Below, one piece after another: positions 48,940-57,121 of a stretch of 64,000 nt of DNA; the first letter of the stretch is position 1, and each line of letters opens with the position of its first letter. The notes beneath the pieces are model-generated. The model saw only the letters and a program-made list of their open reading frames with translations, was not told where the DNA came from and made no database searches. A program made the translations under genes and the position numbers. Where the stretch lies: contig NZ_KB898728.1 of assembly GCF_000377785.1 (NCBI RefSeq), forward strand, positions 53,743-117,742. Direction: 5' to 3'. Origin of the DNA: Thioalkalivibrio sp. ALJ24 (lineage in GTDB: Bacteria > Pseudomonadota > Gammaproteobacteria > Ectothiorhodospirales > Ectothiorhodospiraceae).

Positions 48940-50998
48940 CGGCCCACATGTCCTTGAGATCGGAGTAGCTCTGGATGGCGACGGGCAGGCGCCGCTCACC
49001 GAGGACATCCATGGCGGCGCGAAGGTCCCGGATCATGGGGTCCCAGCCATAATGGAACCAGCTGTTTTTGGCCGGGAGGGACGACTCGACACTCTGGGCC
49101 AGCGTAATCGTCACCGCGGAGTCCCGGTCCAGCACCGGTTCGAGCCTTTGCGTAATAGCGTCCGCCTCCGTGACGTACATCATCAATGCCACCTCGTCCA
49201 CGCCCACTTTCTCGAATTCGCAGACGAGACAGCGATCCGGTTGTCCAAAGTCACGCGGATGCGCGCTCAGGCCAACCGGCCACGGGGCGATCTCCACGGC
49301 GGCCTCCACCGTCTCCAGCCAGTAATCGAGCAAGCGTTCGCGTCCATAAGAATCCGTATCGAGCTGGTCGATCTCGATATCCAGATGCAGGTCGGCAAAC
49401 TCGATCTCCTCGAGTTTGCGGATGATGTCCAGCAGATCCTGTCGCGTTTCTGGGAAAACCCAGGTTGGCTCGCCGAGCAGTAGCCCGACCTCGACACCCC
49501 GGTCACGCGCGTGATCCATCAGGGCCTCGAGAGCATCGGGACGTTCCGCATAACGGGCAATCTGGTCCGCATCCAGGGAAAGCCACACATGGTCCACCCC
49601 GGCCCGATCCAGTATCGGCCAGAAATCAGGATCGCGTGCCTGAATCACCGGCTCGCTATCCCACAGGTAAACCCGCATGGGCCCCGGCAGCATAGACTCG
49701 CTCGTCAAACCGTCCTCAAGTACCCCGCTTGCGTGTTTCATCCGACTGACCGGCTGAGGCCGATCGCTGGCCAGCCGGTCGCAACCAATCTGGGCTCGCC
49801 ACACGCCGAATGCCGCATCCAGCCAGCCGCGAGCGGCCTGATAGAAGCCCTCGCGCGCGGACAGGACCTCGTCCCATGAACCCGCGGTACCGCTTTGCGC
49901 GCGGTCCTGCACGACTTTCAGAGCCTGCGCGGCTTTTTCCATGTCGCGCTCACGCGCATGCAGGCGCCGCTGTTGGATATCCAGACGCTCCCGTGCCAGT
50001 TCGCGACGCTGGACAACCGCGTCGGTGGCCGAAGCCCGCTCGTGGCGCAGTTGTTGCTGCTCTGCCCGTACCTCACTTCGCAGGGCATTTTCGCCGCCAA
50101 GCGCGCGCAGCGGGACCGCGACCGACCATACGATTTCCAGCCCGCTACCTAGGCGACTGACATCATCCTCGTAGGTCGAGTTGTAGCGCAGCTGCACATC
50201 CGACTGAAGCGCATGGAAGCGTGTCAGGGATTCACGCTTCTCCGCCGCACGCAATTCTTCCTCCAGTGCCAGCACCTCGGGGGCGGTCTCGAAGTCGGGC
50301 GCCGGGCAGGATGTCCTGTCCGGGTCAAACCATGCCGGTGTCGCGTCCAGGCGAACAGGACGCCCCAACAGGGCCTCCAGCTCGACACGGGCCTCGCGTT
50401 CATCCATCGCCGCCTCGTCCGCATCGAGGCGTGCACCATCCAGCATGCGTTTCAAAGCGGCGACTTCATCCTCGCGCATCAGGTGCGCGTCACGACGTTC
50501 ACCGAGGGCCCGGTCCAGGTCCGGAGCCACCGCCAGCATCGCCTGGCTCAGGCGCTGTTGCTGACGCGCATGCCATAACTCTGCATAGGCTTCAGCGATA
50601 TCACGGCGAAGGGACTGCAACGCTTCCTCGTAGCGGTAACGGGCGGCACCAGCCTCACCCCGTGCCTGCCACTGTGCTCGACGCTGCTCTTCGTCCGTGC
50701 CCAGCAGAGGACGCCGCACGCCGATTGACCCGCTCCCACCCCGGTAGCGCCGATTGACATCTTCCACCACGGGCTCACGGTAGGTACCCGCCCCGACGTT
50801 CCCGAACAGTTCCCAGCCTGCTTCCTGATGCCGACGCTCACGCAGCGCTTCGGCCCGCTCGAACTCCGCCTGGTCCGCCAGAAGAGACGGAGCCTGCTCC
50901 GCCGCATCCAGCAACTGCGGGAGGTTGTCCGCGGCGGCCGCCACCGGCAACAGCCCTGCCAATAACAGGCCCGACATTGCCAAGCTTCGGATCACCAT
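48923..50998 (-). CDS. TolC-like outer membrane factor fused to a TIM-barrel hydrolase-like domain
   Basis: 691 residues from the ATG at 50998, immediately overlapping the GT2 stop (TAATG). Signal peptide MVIRSLAMSGLLLAGLLPVA, then a TolC-type region (about 25-430): long alpha-hairpins (RRDIAEAYAELWHARQQQRL, ARERLDIQQRRLHARERDME) and strand segments such as GSGLEIVWSVAVPLRALGGE. From about residue 441 a separate alpha/beta domain starts (MRVYLWDSEPVIQ) that reads as a TIM barrel; its strand LHLDIEID (Asp540, Glu542, Asp544) resembles the acidic strand of glycoside-hydrolase-type barrels. The TolC C-terminus lies in the periplasm, so the barrel should process or guide the polymer there. No exact family is known to me. 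Confidence 0.78.
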   Translation of the reverse strand: MVIRSLAMSGLLLAGLLPVAAAADNLPQLLDAAEQAPSLLADQAEFERAEALRERRHQEAGWELFGNVGAGTYREPVVEDVNRRYRGGSGSIGVRRPLLGTDEEQRRAQWQARGEAGAARYRYEEALQSLRRDIAEAYAELWHARQQQRLSQAMLAVAPDLDRALGERRDAHLMREDEVAALKRMLDGARLDADEAAMDEREARVELEALLGRPVRLDATPAWFDPDRTSCPAPDFETAPEVLALEEELRAAEKRESLTRFHALQSDVQLRYNSTYEDDVSRLGSGLEIVWSVAVPLRALGGENALRSEVRAEQQQLRHERASATDAVVQRRELARERLDIQQRRLHARERDMEKAAQALKVVQDRAQSGTAGSWDEVLSAREGFYQAARGWLDAAFGVWRAQIGCDRLASDRPQPVSRMKHASGVLEDGLTSESMLPGPMRVYLWDSEPVIQARDPDFWPILDRAGVDHVWLSLDADQIARYAERPDALEALMDHARDRGVEVGLLLGEPTWVFPETRQDLLDIIRKLEEIEFADLHLDIEIDQLDTDSYGRERLLDYWLETVEAAVEIAPWPVGLSAHPRDFGQPDRCLVCEFEKVGVDEVALMMYVTEADAITQRLEPVLDRDSAVTITLAQSVESSLPAKNSWFHYGWDPMIRDLRAAMDVLGERRLPVAIQSYSDLKDMWADEDSL

Positions 50999-52338
50999 TA
51001 ACGCTTGCCCTTTCGCAGTACCCACCATGGGGCCATCGACGATTCCTGGTTCGACTGGCGCCACCATTCGTTGACGATCGCCACCAAGGACCAGACCCTG
51101 ATGCCAAGTGCATAGAAGGGAAATACCGGAATCAGCCACGCCAGCCGCACATCCGTTCTACGCCGTTCCGAGATGAACACCAGGGCCGTGATGTACAGCA
51201 AAGCGGTCAAGACGGCGTAAAGGCCCATGATCACAACGAAGGTGGCTGCTACTACACTCGGATCCGCGACCACGACCAGCCAAAGCGTGTACAGCACGAT
51301 CAGTATCGGCATCACCATCTGGAACAGCATCCCGAACCAGATACCGATAACCAGGTTCCACCAGCCCATCTGGCGGGGCGAGAACGCATGGCGATGTTTG
51401 CGCACGTACATGTAGAACAGATCACCGTCCCAGCGTAGACGTTGCTTAAGCAACCCCCCAACCGTGCTCGGAACGTCGGTGTGCCCAATCGCGCGTGGCT
51501 CGAAGGGGATGTAGAACTCCGGGTGACGGCCGAAATACTGTTTCAGGCGCAGTGTCAGGTCGAGGTCTTCGGCGGAGCCCGTGGTCCAACCGCCGATCTT
51601 GCGGACCATCTCGGTGCGAAAAACACCGAACGCTCCTGATATATTATTGATACTGCGAAACTCACCCAGACCCACCTTTGCCAGGTGAATGGTGATCATG
51701 TATTCCAGCGCCTGGAACCGTGTCACCATGCTTTGCCGCCAGTTGCGCACGCGCAAGGACCCCGCCACCGCGATCACGTTCGGGTCACGGAAATGACCGG
51801 CCGCCTGCAGGACCATCGTGTTGTCAAAGGATGTATCGGCATCCACGGCCATCACGATCTCTCCACGGGCCAGGTTCAGCCCGGCATTCAGAGACGAGAC
51901 CCGGCCACCCCGGGGCACCTTGGGCACAATGACCAGATGTCGGCTCGCATACTGCTGGACAAGGGGTTCCAGGGCTCTCAAAGCCTGCATGGTTTCACGA
52001 TTCTGGTCCGCTCCGTCCACTACCGCGATGATCTCGATCTGTCCCGGGTAGACCTGCTCCAGCAGCGAACGAATGGTTCCATGGACCGCCTGCCCCTCGG
52101 CATAACAAGTCACGATGCAGGTGATGCGCGGTGTATACGGATACCGGGTCGGCACGGCATAGATCTGGCGCGTGTAATAGCGCAGGACTCCAAGCCAGAT
52201 CAGCAGATTCAGGGGCAGCTCCAGAAACAGTACGAACGGAATGAACATGTAGGCGAGAACCAGGGCGTCCGAATCCACGAACAGCCCGGTCAATGCAGCC
52301 GCCACATGGGCCAGGAAACCGAGTACCGCGTCGATCAT
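50998..52338 (-). CDS. Processive family-2 glycosyltransferase (polysaccharide synthase)
   Basis: 446 residues. N-terminal hydrophobic region (AYMFIPFVLFLELPLNLLIW), GT2 domain with D1 in AVVDGADQN, D2 in AVDADTSFDN, the acid pair SAEDLDLTLRLK (S-A-E-D variant of T-E-D) and the processivity motif LLKQRLRWDGD (Q-x-x-R-W). C-terminal helices LVIGIWFGMLFQMVMPILIV and LYAVLTALLYITALVFISER. The layout is that of PgaC/HAS/BcsA-type synthases. It lacks a PilZ domain, so c-di-GMP control, if any, must come from the co-encoded TackOD1/GGDEF-like protein. Polymer unknown. Confidence 0.85.
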   Translation of the reverse strand: MIDAVLGFLAHVAAALTGLFVDSDALVLAYMFIPFVLFLELPLNLLIWLGVLRYYTRQIYAVPTRYPYTPRITCIVTCYAEGQAVHGTIRSLLEQVYPGQIEIIAVVDGADQNRETMQALRALEPLVQQYASRHLVIVPKVPRGGRVSSLNAGLNLARGEIVMAVDADTSFDNTMVLQAAGHFRDPNVIAVAGSLRVRNWRQSMVTRFQALEYMITIHLAKVGLGEFRSINNISGAFGVFRTEMVRKIGGWTTGSAEDLDLTLRLKQYFGRHPEFYIPFEPRAIGHTDVPSTVGGLLKQRLRWDGDLFYMYVRKHRHAFSPRQMGWWNLVIGIWFGMLFQMVMPILIVLYTLWLVVVADPSVVAATFVVIMGLYAVLTALLYITALVFISERRRTDVRLAWLIPVFPFYALGIRVWSLVAIVNEWWRQSNQESSMAPWWVLRKGKR

Positions 52339-53759
52339 TGCGAACGCGACACCAGGCGGGCCATCACGGCTGCCGCGTCTTCGGCTTCGGCCATCCCCGT
52401 GGAGGACTCATGGTAAACACTGCCGAGGCGCGTTATACCCGAATCGCTCACGATGTCCTCCAGCAGCTCCGACAGCCGCCCCGCCAGCACGTCCACGCCA
52501 CTCGCGGTGGTCTGAGGGAGTAACAGCCAGATCCGATCTTCGCCCGTGCGCGTCATCAGGTCCGTGGAACGAACCAGCGCCTTGGTGCGCTCGGCGAATG
52601 AGTCCACCAGAGCCACGCCACGCCCGTATCCCAGCGCATCAATCACCTTGGGCATCCCGCCCATGTGCAGCAGGATCAGTCCGAACCGTATTTCTTCGTG
52701 CCTTCTCCGAAGTTTCAGGGACCAGTCGAGAAAGTACTCGAAGTGTTCGGGATTGACGTAGTTGATCTCGTCGAAGGCGCCGTACAGGTCCCCCAGTTCG
52801 CCGGTACGCGCCAGCAACCGGCCCGCCTCGGACAGGCGATAGCGGTAAATGGCCAGTGGTTCGAGATCGTCAGGATCATGTTCCTGACCACAGCCCAGAC
52901 ACCGCGCCAGGACACGTCCCTCCATGAACATGTGCTGGCAACTTCCGCACACGTGATTCTCCAACGGGCGATCATAGTCCTCCCCGATGTGACGCAACAC
53001 AGCCGTGCAATTGGGGCAGCGCAGCATGCCCCCGTCCTGAAACAGACGCTGAGGTCCCACGTGCCCACAGGAAAAGCAGTGCAGGCCCGGCTCCGTCCGA
53101 ATGTCCAGGGCATCACACTCCGGACATACATCCACAAAGCTCAGATGCCCGTGTCTGCAGCCCGGGCAAAGCCGCACGCGATCCAGCAGTTCCAACCCTT
53201 CCACCAGGCGTCGCTGTCGAAGGCCACGCAACCAGAATTCCGGGATGTCCTCTTCAATGAGCGCCTCCAGCAACGGGTAGCGATACAGCTGCTGGGCACG
53301 CCAGTCGCGCACCGGCACCAGATTAAGCCCCGGATGACTCCACAGGAGAGCCAGCAGTATCTCGTCCTGGCTGCGCGGCGCACGCCCTCCATTGACCGCC
53401 TCGAGGCGGTCCGCGCACTCGACAATCCGCTCACGGGGATTGTCAACGGAATTGAACGCACCATCGACCAGGGCTCGCGCTTCGGCCTCTGCCTCCCCGT
53501 GCAGCCAGACAAGACGCATCCGGGTGTCATCACGCTGCCGCAAGGCCCGAACGATCTCAGCAGCATCGTTCAAGGAATCGGCGTCGACCACAAACGCCGT
53601 TACGGGCCCCCACTCGCCCTGTGAGGCGTCAAAGTCCTCCAGACCAGGAAACGCCGTGGCGGCCAGATCGACTGCGAGCCGTTCGGCCAACCCTGCCTGC
53701 CGAGTCAATACCACCAAGTGCGGAGAAACATCCCCGTATTGTGCGACCGTATCGGTCAT
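52335..53759 (-). CDS. TackOD1-like zinc-ribbon protein with degenerate GGDEF domain
   Basis: 474 residues. The N-terminal third (about 1-115) has a degenerate receiver-like pattern (VVLTRQAGLAERLAVDLAAT). The central block (about 185-310) has six CxxC motifs (CPGC, CPEC, CFSC, CPNC, CGSC, CLGC), consistent with three zinc ribbons; the arrangement fits the TackOD1 domain as I know it. The C-terminal third (about 330-470) looks like a diguanylate cyclase fold but with TGEDRIWLLLP in place of GGDEF, so it is probably inactive. It may read c-di-GMP or control the synthase. Its stop overlaps the GT2 start by 4 bases; the start is at 53759. Confidence 0.75.
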   Translation of the reverse strand: MTDTVAQYGDVSPHLVVLTRQAGLAERLAVDLAATAFPGLEDFDASQGEWGPVTAFVVDADSLNDAAEIVRALRQRDDTRMRLVWLHGEAEAEARALVDGAFNSVDNPRERIVECADRLEAVNGGRAPRSQDEILLALLWSHPGLNLVPVRDWRAQQLYRYPLLEALIEEDIPEFWLRGLRQRRLVEGLELLDRVRLCPGCRHGHLSFVDVCPECDALDIRTEPGLHCFSCGHVGPQRLFQDGGMLRCPNCTAVLRHIGEDYDRPLENHVCGSCQHMFMEGRVLARCLGCGQEHDPDDLEPLAIYRYRLSEAGRLLARTGELGDLYGAFDEINYVNPEHFEYFLDWSLKLRRRHEEIRFGLILLHMGGMPKVIDALGYGRGVALVDSFAERTKALVRSTDLMTRTGEDRIWLLLPQTTASGVDVLAGRLSELLEDIVSDSGITRLGSVYHESSTGMAEAEDAAAVMARLVSRSQ

Positions 53760-53810
53760 GCGATTTACCAGTTCTCCAATCTAGACATAGTCAAAGGCAA
53801 CCGCATCACT

Positions 53811-53822
53811 GGAGGCGCCTCC
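53811..53822. repeat. 12-bp perfect palindrome upstream of TackOD1 operon
   Basis: GGAGGCGCCTCC, about 52 bases upstream of the TackOD1 gene start; could be an operator. No family assigned. Confidence 0.45.
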
Positions 53823-54094
53823 GCTGTCAGCGCCTTCCCGGCAAATGCGGCCCGACAACGTAAAACCACTCATCTTGATCGAAAACGCACCTCGACGCCA
53901 CCGCTGCCCTTCTTGATGCAACGAGATACCCGGATTCAGGCGCCGTTCTCGAAACCAGGCCTTCGCCACACGAAATTGAACCGAAAACAGGAATCCGGCT
54001 ATGACTCAACATGCGCCGGTACTTGGTCCGCTTCTCCAATCCGCACAGCGAGTTGAATACAGGCGCCTGGCGGTCTGAGCCTGCCCTCCCCCCG

Positions 54095-54120
54095 AAGGCC
54101 CGGCATTGCCGGGCCTTTTT
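54095..54120 (+). terminator. Orphan plus-strand intrinsic terminator
   Basis: AAGGCCCGGC-ATT-GCCGGGCCTT followed by TTT on the plus strand. Perfect 10-bp stem. No plus-strand gene lies upstream within 340 bases, so it may end a small RNA or act as an antisense barrier. Confidence 0.7.
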
Positions 54121-54124
54121 CGTT

Positions 54125-54712
54125 TCAGCGCCGGCGGTGCAGCCACCGCACCAGGCGGTGGGTGAGCCACCACATCACCGTGCAGAACAGCACCACGAAC
54201 GCCAGCCACAGCTCGGGTGCGACCCATTCCTGCGGCTGGCCGTGCGGGCCCAGCACCCAGTTCAGATTTCTCCCTTCCTCCGCGACCGCGTAGCTGGCCA
54301 GCAGAACGCCCCAGCCAATCGGCAGCCACCACACCCATGCCTGCGCGTCGTAACCCAGGCGCCAGACCATCCACAGCAGCGCGAACGGCAACGGCAGGTG
54401 GTAGAGCGAGAGCAGGCGCACGTGCAGCGGGATATCGGGGTTGTACATGTAGTGCACGGCGCCGATGACCGGGTTGCCGAGCAGCAGCAGGCTGACCACC
54501 AGGTCGAGGACCCAGACGAGCTCCGGCAGCAGCACGGCGACCAGCAGCATGGAGGCGAGACGGCGGTTTTCCAGCCAGGCGGCCAGGCAGCCGGCCACCA
54601 GCGCGATGGAGGACAGCCAGAGGAAATTCAGCGGCCCGTATTCCTGCAGGTAGACGGGCACCAGCACGGCGAGAAAGGCGAGCCAGCTCAGCTTGAACCA
54701 CAGCGGGATCAT
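54125..54712 (-). CDS. Polytopic membrane protein, function unknown
   Basis: 195 residues with five to six hydrophobic helices: KLSWLAFLAVLVPVYLQ, LNFLWLSSIALVAGCLAAWL, ASMLLVAVLLPELVWVLDLV, LPLPFALLWMVWRL and LAFVVLFCTVMWWLTHRLV. The conserved HYMYNPDIPLHVRLLSLYHL and NWVLGPHGQPQEWVAPELW segments suggest a real family but I do not recognise it. It lies 83 bp downstream of the EcKL-type kinase gene. Ends at the plus-strand hairpin. Confidence 0.7.
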   Translation of the reverse strand: MIPLWFKLSWLAFLAVLVPVYLQEYGPLNFLWLSSIALVAGCLAAWLENRRLASMLLVAVLLPELVWVLDLVVSLLLLGNPVIGAVHYMYNPDIPLHVRLLSLYHLPLPFALLWMVWRLGYDAQAWVWWLPIGWGVLLASYAVAEEGRNLNWVLGPHGQPQEWVAPELWLAFVVLFCTVMWWLTHRLVRWLHRRR

Positions 54713-54795
54713 CGTGGGGCAGTCTCCGTTCGGGCGGCCCCATGATGAAGACTCGAGCGCGGGCTGTCATCGCGCGGCGGTCATCCGCGAACGGC

Positions 54796-55797
54796 TCAGG
54801 CCGACCCCGGATCCAGCCGCCGTACGACCTCCAGCGCGACCCGGCGGCTGTAGTCATGGATCTTCCAGTGCCCCGGGCTCCAGCCGACCAGAAAGCGGTA
54901 GAAGTCGGCCTGCGCCAGCGGGAAAAGATCCCGCCATTCGGCCTCCAGCGCGCCCGCGTCCACTCCCGGGTGGTGATCGCGCAGCGCACCGCGCAGGGCA
55001 TCGAAATAGGCGTCCAGCAGGTCGGCCTCGCGATGTTCCTGTTCGTGTTCGTCGAGGCAGGAGCCGATGAAATAGGCGACATCCTTCATCCCGCAGCCGC
55101 CGCCGACGTACTGGAAATCCACCGCCGCCACGGCGCCCCCGTCAGCGGCAAAACAGAAGTTCGCGACCTTGGCGTCGCCATGGATCAGGGTGTGAAAGCG
55201 GGCCGCGTTCAGGCGGCGATCGAGCTCCGCGGCCGTCCGGCGGATGGCCGGGTCCTCGATGGCCGCCCATTCTTCCTGGCGGGTCGCCAGGTGCCAGTAA
55301 CTGCCGACCGGCCACAGCCCGTCGGGTGCGGTGCCAAGGAACGCGGCATGCAGCTCGGCCAGCCAGCGCAGGCAGAGGACCGTGCCAGCAAAGTCCAGGC
55401 GCTCGCGGCGGTCCGGGAAACCGGCCGCATCCAGGTCCTCCAGGATCATCCAGCCGCCGTGATCGTCACCGTCCGCGGCGAAACAGCGCGGGACACGACA
55501 GCGCGACGGATCGAGCCGCGGGGAGAAATCCGCGTACCAGGCCCGCTCCACCTCGTAGGATCGCCGCTTGCGCCGGTCGGAAACCCCGCCACCCCAGCCG
55601 CGCGGATGGCTGACGGCCGCCGGGTAGCGAACGTCCTTCACCATCACCGAGGGGAACGGTGCATCCTCCAGGCGATAACGCCGGATCTCGCCGTAGCCGC
55701 TCCATAGCCCCTGCACCCGCTCCTCCGGGTACGCCGCGCGGGCGCCGGTCGCGTCGCGCACTCGAGCGGCCAGCTCTTCGTCATCCCGCGCACCCAT
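54796..55797 (-). CDS. CHK/EcKL-type phosphotransferase-like protein
   Basis: 333 residues. The aminoglycoside-phosphotransferase/choline-kinase fold is seen in the catalytic loop [16 protein letters not shown] (HGDxxxxN) and the metal loop [20 protein letters not shown] (D-F-Q), with [14 protein letters not shown] upstream. This resembles the ecdysteroid-kinase-like group. The N-terminal region up to residue 80 is basic. It follows sbtB by 13 bases, so it is in the carbon-uptake transcript, though a role there is unknown. Confidence 0.78.
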   Translation of the reverse strand: MGARDDEELAARVRDATGARAAYPEERVQGLWSGYGEIRRYRLEDAPFPSVMVKDVRYPAAVSHPRGWGGGVSDRRKRRSYEVERAWYADFSPRLDPSRCRVPRCFAADGDDHGGWMILEDLDAAGFPDRRERLDFAGTVLCLRWLAELHAAFLGTAPDGLWPVGSYWHLATRQEEWAAIEDPAIRRTAAELDRRLNAARFHTLIHGDAKVANFCFAADGGAVAAVDFQYVGGGCGMKDVAYFIGSCLDEHEQEHREADLLDAYFDALRGALRDHHPGVDAGALEAEWRDLFPLAQADFYRFLVGWSPGHWKIHDYSRRVALEVVRRLDPGSA

Positions 55798-55810
55798 GGC
55801 CGCAGCCGCC

Positions 55811-56101
55811 TCAGTTATGCAGCAGCGCGTCGGTGGTGTAGATCAGCAGCCCGTAATCCTTCTGGTAGGTATCGCGCATGTGCGCGGCAATGCGGGTGCA
55901 GAGCTCTTCGTTGCCCAGGACCTCGATGCGGATGTTGCCGCCCTGACGCCAGTTGCCGCGCCGCTTGCCGTGCTCGCCCCAGCCGCGGGCATCGATCACG
56001 GTGTAGCCGTTGGCGCCCAGCCGACGGATCTCGTCGACCAGCATGTCTTCCAGGATCGCCTCGGTGACGATCACCATCAGGCGCATCGGTTCGCCTTCCA
56101 T
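55811..56101 (-). CDS. sbtB: PII-like protein SbtB
   Basis: 96 residues; ATG at 56101 with GGAGG at 7-base spacing. Begins [20 protein letters not shown] and continues [20 protein letters not shown], the PII-like fold with a T-loop stretch ([13 protein letters not shown]); the core ends [16 protein letters not shown]. Unlike cyanobacterial SbtB there is no Cys pair C-terminal loop. In cyanobacteria SbtB binds cyclic AMP, AMP or other adenylates and inhibits SbtA; the 3-base gap to sbtA supports the same pairing. Confidence 0.9.
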   Translation of the reverse strand: MEGEPMRLMVIVTEAILEDMLVDEIRRLGANGYTVIDARGWGEHGKRRGNWRQGGNIRIEVLGNEELCTRIAAHMRDTYQKDYGLLIYTTDALLHN

Positions 56102-56104
56102 GCC

Positions 56105-57052
56105 CTATCCTCCGACTGCGTAGAGTTGTTCGGCCAACCAGAAGTAAAGGGGTACGCCGACGAAGATGTTGAACGGGAACGTCACCCCCAGCGAGGCCCC
56201 GATCGACAGTGCCGGGTTGGCCTCCGGCACCGCGATGCGCATGGCCGCGGGCGCCGCGATGTACGAGGCACTCGCGTACAGGGTGGCCAGCAGCAGCGTG
56301 CCGCCCAGCGACATGCCAAGCCCCCAGCCCAGCACAATGCCCAGCAGTGCGGCCACGACCGGCATCACGATCGCGAAGGCGACCAGGAACAGCCCGTAGC
56401 TGCGGACCTCGGCGATGCGGCTGGAAGCCACCAGACCCATCTCCAGCAGGAACAGGGCCAGAACCCCCTTGAACAGATCCCAGAACATCGGCTCGAGCGG
56501 CTCGATGTTCTCGGGACCGGCCAGGTAGCCGATCAACAGACCGCCGATCAGCAGGAACACGCTCTTGCCGAAGAAAACCTCGTGCAGGGTCTTACCCCAG
56601 CGGGTACCGCCACCGGTACCCGCCTTGGCCAGCAGGATACCGATCACGATCGCGGGGATCTCCAGCAGCACCAGGAACACGATCATGTGTCCCTCGTAGT
56701 CCAGCCCGCGCTGGGCCAGGTAGGCCACCGCGACCGAGAAGGTCACCACGCTGACGGAACCATAGTGACCGGCGATGGAGGCCGAATCGGCGCGCGTCAT
56801 GCGGCCGACCCAGCGCAGCACCGGGAAGGCGATCAGCGGGATGAACGCCGCCACCACCAGCACGGCCAGTCCGGGCAGCAGCAGGGGCACCAGCTCGGAT
56901 TCGGCCAGCTTGACGCCGCCGTGCAGGCCGATGGCCAGCAGGAGGAAGATGGACAGTGCCTCGTACACTGCCATCGGGATCTTCAGATCGGATTTGGCCA
57001 GCCCGGCGATCGCGCCGAGCAGGAAGAACAGAACGACCGGTTCGGAAACCAT
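56105..57052 (-). CDS. sbtA: Sodium-dependent bicarbonate transporter SbtA family
   Basis: 315 residues with about ten helices in two inverted repeats. Contains LFFLLGAIAGLAKSDLKIPM, AIGLHGGVKLAESELV, RADSASIAGHYGSVSVVTFS, FEMGLVASSRI-type (LLEMGLVASSRI) and ASYIAAPAAMRIAVPEANPA; the last stretch is a typical SbtA segment. Cyanobacterial homologues are longer (about 370 residues), mostly at the middle loop. High-affinity Na+/HCO3- uptake in the inner membrane is the inferred role. Followed by sbtB and preceded by the carbonic anhydrase gene. Confidence 0.93.
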   Translation of the reverse strand: MVSEPVVLFFLLGAIAGLAKSDLKIPMAVYEALSIFLLLAIGLHGGVKLAESELVPLLLPGLAVLVVAAFIPLIAFPVLRWVGRMTRADSASIAGHYGSVSVVTFSVAVAYLAQRGLDYEGHMIVFLVLLEIPAIVIGILLAKAGTGGGTRWGKTLHEVFFGKSVFLLIGGLLIGYLAGPENIEPLEPMFWDLFKGVLALFLLEMGLVASSRIAEVRSYGLFLVAFAIVMPVVAALLGIVLGWGLGMSLGGTLLLATLYASASYIAAPAAMRIAVPEANPALSIGASLGVTFPFNIFVGVPLYFWLAEQLYAVGG

Positions 57053-57121
57053 GGTCCTTGCCTCCAGTCAGAAACGTCGCCCCGCACCGGCTCTCGCGGG
57101 GCACGGGACTGTCGGTCTTGT

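Larger units (their letters stand above)
53760..54124. other. 365-base gene-free region with palindrome and possible sRNA
   Basis: Between the TackOD1 gene and the membrane protein at 54125. It holds the promoter region of the TackOD1 operon, a 12-bp palindrome GGAGGCGCCTCC (53811-53822) and a plus-strand intrinsic terminator (54095-54120) with no plus-strand gene upstream. Candidate plus-strand promoter TTGAAC (53976-53981), 18-bp spacer, TATGAC (54000-54005). Short overlapping ORFs here look accidental. Confidence 0.4.

Noticed and set aside
53781..54039. Small minus-strand open frames (62-70 codons) before the TackOD1 gene
   Set aside because: Basic, low-complexity products without ribosome binding sites or family resemblance; likely chance.
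54040..54124. 5S rRNA remnant (GCCTGGCGG before a GC hairpin)
   Set aside because: Only nine bases match the 5S 5' end; no further 5S sequence or rRNA genes nearby.
57079..57102. Hairpin GCCCCGC/GCGGGGC between iota-CA and sbtA as a terminator
   Set aside because: Ten-base loop and no T tract on the transcribed strand; likely not a terminator, at most an mRNA stability element.
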